A stretch of DNA of 64,000 nt, taken from Brevundimonas sp. MYb52 (lineage in GTDB: Bacteria; Pseudomonadota; Alphaproteobacteria; Caulobacterales; Caulobacteraceae). Numbering within the stretch: the stretch's first letter is position 1; each line of letters begins with the position of its first letter. The notes under the pieces were generated by a model. That model ran no database searches and was not told the DNA's origin. It was given only the letters and a program-made list of their open reading frames with translations. A program made the translations under genes and the position numbers. Below are positions 62,932 through 64,000 of the stretch, one piece after another. The DNA lies in the NCBI RefSeq assembly GCF_002979535.1, contig NZ_PCPB01000007.1, positions 113,945-177,944 on the forward strand, written 5' to 3'.

Positions 62932-64000
62932 GCCTGGCCCTGTTTCTGTCGCTTCTGGTCAAGTCCAGCCTGATCGCGGCGGTCGGCTTGATCGTCGCCC
63001 GCTTTGTGGCGCGTCGGGCCGCCGACCGGGTGGACATTCTGCGCGCCACCGTTTGTCTGCTGCTGGCCCTGCCGGTTCTGGCGGCCGTGCTGCCGGCGCT
63101 TGAGCTGGGACTGTTGCCCGCCTCGTCGGTTGAAGCCGCCAGTCAGCCCATGACCCCCCTATGGTCGGGCGAGGTCGGCCCCGTCGCGGGCGTCGCCGTC
63201 TCGGCCAGCTTGCCCTGGCCGTCGCTGACGACTGTGGCCATCGGTCTGTGGCTGTTGGGCGCGGCGGCGGTCGTAGGGCGGCTGATGCTGGGCCTGAACA
63301 CCCTCAGCCGTTGGACCGAGCAGGGGCGGGCGGTCAAATGCGCCGCATGGCGCTTGCCGCTGGAGCCCCTGGCCCCCGCCGCTCGTCCGCGTCTGGTCAG
63401 CAGCGAGCGGGTGTCCAGCCCGTTGAGCTGGGGCGTGGCGCCCGGTGTTATCGTCCTGGATCCCGCCAGTCTGGCCGAACCGCAGACCGCCTCTGCCGTC
63501 CTGGCGCACGAACTGGCCCATCTGCGGCGCAAGGACTGGATCTTCCTGATCCTGTCGCGGCTGGCTCTGGCCCTGTTCTGGTTCAATCCCCTGGCCTGGC
63601 GGTTGTCCGCCGTCCTGGCCGAGGCCTCGGAAGAAGCCGCCGACGCCGAAGCCGTCCGGACCGTTGATCGCCGGGACTACGCCCGCGTCCTGGTCCGACT
63701 TGCCGCCCATCCCGGTTCCCATCCTGCCGCCTGGCCCGCCACGGCCATGGCCGCTGACCTTCACACGCTTGAGAAAAGGATCGCCTGCATCATGACGAAC
63801 ACCTCTGCTCGCCGTCGCCCGCTGGCGGTCGCCTTGACCGTCGCCGCCCTCGCCGTCGTCGCTACGCCGCTGGCGGCGCTGGAACTACGGGAGCAGGCGT
63901 CTGCCTATGCGCCGCCGCCTCCGCCGCCGCCTGCACCTCCGGCCCCGCCGGCGCCGCCCGCGCCTATGGCGATTCAGGCCCCGCCAGCGCCTCCGCCCCC
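62928..64000 (+). CDS. BlaR1-like M56 membrane metallopeptidase, 3' truncated by window end
   Basis: At least 357 residues, open to the last base. Transmembrane segments near 5-25, 35-60 and 100-115, zinc site HELAH in VLAHELAHLRRKDWIF, another helix after it, and a further one near 290-310 (PLAVALTVAALAVVATPLAAL). After that comes a periplasmic Pro/Ala-rich stretch (YAPPPPPPPAPPAPPAPPA) whose continuation is outside the window; such stretches often lead to a TonB-like or repeat domain. It should sense an envelope signal and trigger cleavage of the BlaI-type repressor. Confidence 0.88.
   Translation, partial: MSLALFLSLLVKSSLIAAVGLIVARFVARRAADRVDILRATVCLLLALPVLAAVLPALELGLLPASSVEAASQPMTPLWSGEVGPVAGVAVSASLPWPSLTTVAIGLWLLGAAAVVGRLMLGLNTLSRWTEQGRAVKCAAWRLPLEPLAPAARPRLVSSERVSSPLSWGVAPGVIVLDPASLAEPQTASAVLAHELAHLRRKDWIFLILSRLALALFWFNPLAWRLSAVLAEASEEAADAEAVRTVDRRDYARVLVRLAAHPGSHPAAWPATAMAADLHTLEKRIACIMTNTSARRRPLAVALTVAALAVVATPLAALELREQASAYAPPPPPPPAPPAPPAPPAPMAIQAPPAPPP

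Overview
The window is high-GC alphaproteobacterial chromosome. The gene style (many TonB-dependent receptors including one of the Xanthomonas/Caulobacter long type, GTG/TTG starts, tight 4-nt gene overlaps) suggests a Caulobacteraceae member such as Brevundimonas; this placement is inference. I see no rRNA, tRNA, CRISPR array, insertion sequence or prophage.

Region 1 (1-25 kb) is an iron island for a catecholate siderophore. After a truncated quinone-reductase-type gene come a siderophore-esterase-like hydrolase, a FecCD-type permease and its ATPase, then a leftward block: two TonB receptors, each followed by or near a secreted YncE-like beta-propeller, a periplasmic binding protein, and a Fur-like protein that has lost most of its metal ligands. 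A LysR regulator, a two-component system, and a translationally coupled biosynthetic operon follow: isochorismate synthase, DHB-AMP ligase, isochorismatase, a separate aryl carrier protein, a C-A-T-TE NRPS with an EntF-like serine code, and DHB dehydrogenase. Together these predict synthesis, uptake and hydrolysis of an enterobactin-like DHB-serine compound. No phosphopantetheinyl transferase, MbtH protein or exporter is visible here.

Region 2 (24-34 kb) is mixed: an AcoR-like regulator lacking its AAA+ domain next to an AldB-type aldehyde dehydrogenase; an H-NOX nitric-oxide sensor with a hybrid histidine kinase; a Dyp peroxidase; an acyl-CoA dehydrogenase divergent from a FadR-type regulator; and a membrane thioredoxin-like protein.

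Region 3 (34-38.7 kb) carries all six families of the E. coli yjfIJKLMC cluster, rearranged as two divergent operons: ATP-grasp glutathionylspermidine-synthase-like, PspA and DUF2170 leftward; DUF2491, DUF350 and DUF1190 rightward. It is probably an envelope-stress module.

Region 4 (38.7-57.8 kb) is a pectin/hexuronate catabolic island: a large TonB receptor, uxaC, a uxuB-like reductase, uxaA, a PL10-type pectate lyase, kdgK, kduD, kduI, an RpiB-type second uronate isomerase, a LacI regulator, a hydratase-family enzyme, an ExuT-like transporter and two esterases. A shared operator-like motif (TGACACCGGT core) occurs six times, only in the upstream regions of these genes, and defines a candidate regulon for the LacI protein.

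Region 5 (57.8-64 kb) has an ABC ATPase, a giant ABC-permease/M1-peptidase fusion, and a BlaI/M56-peptidase pair with tandem BlaI-type operators; the last gene runs off the window.
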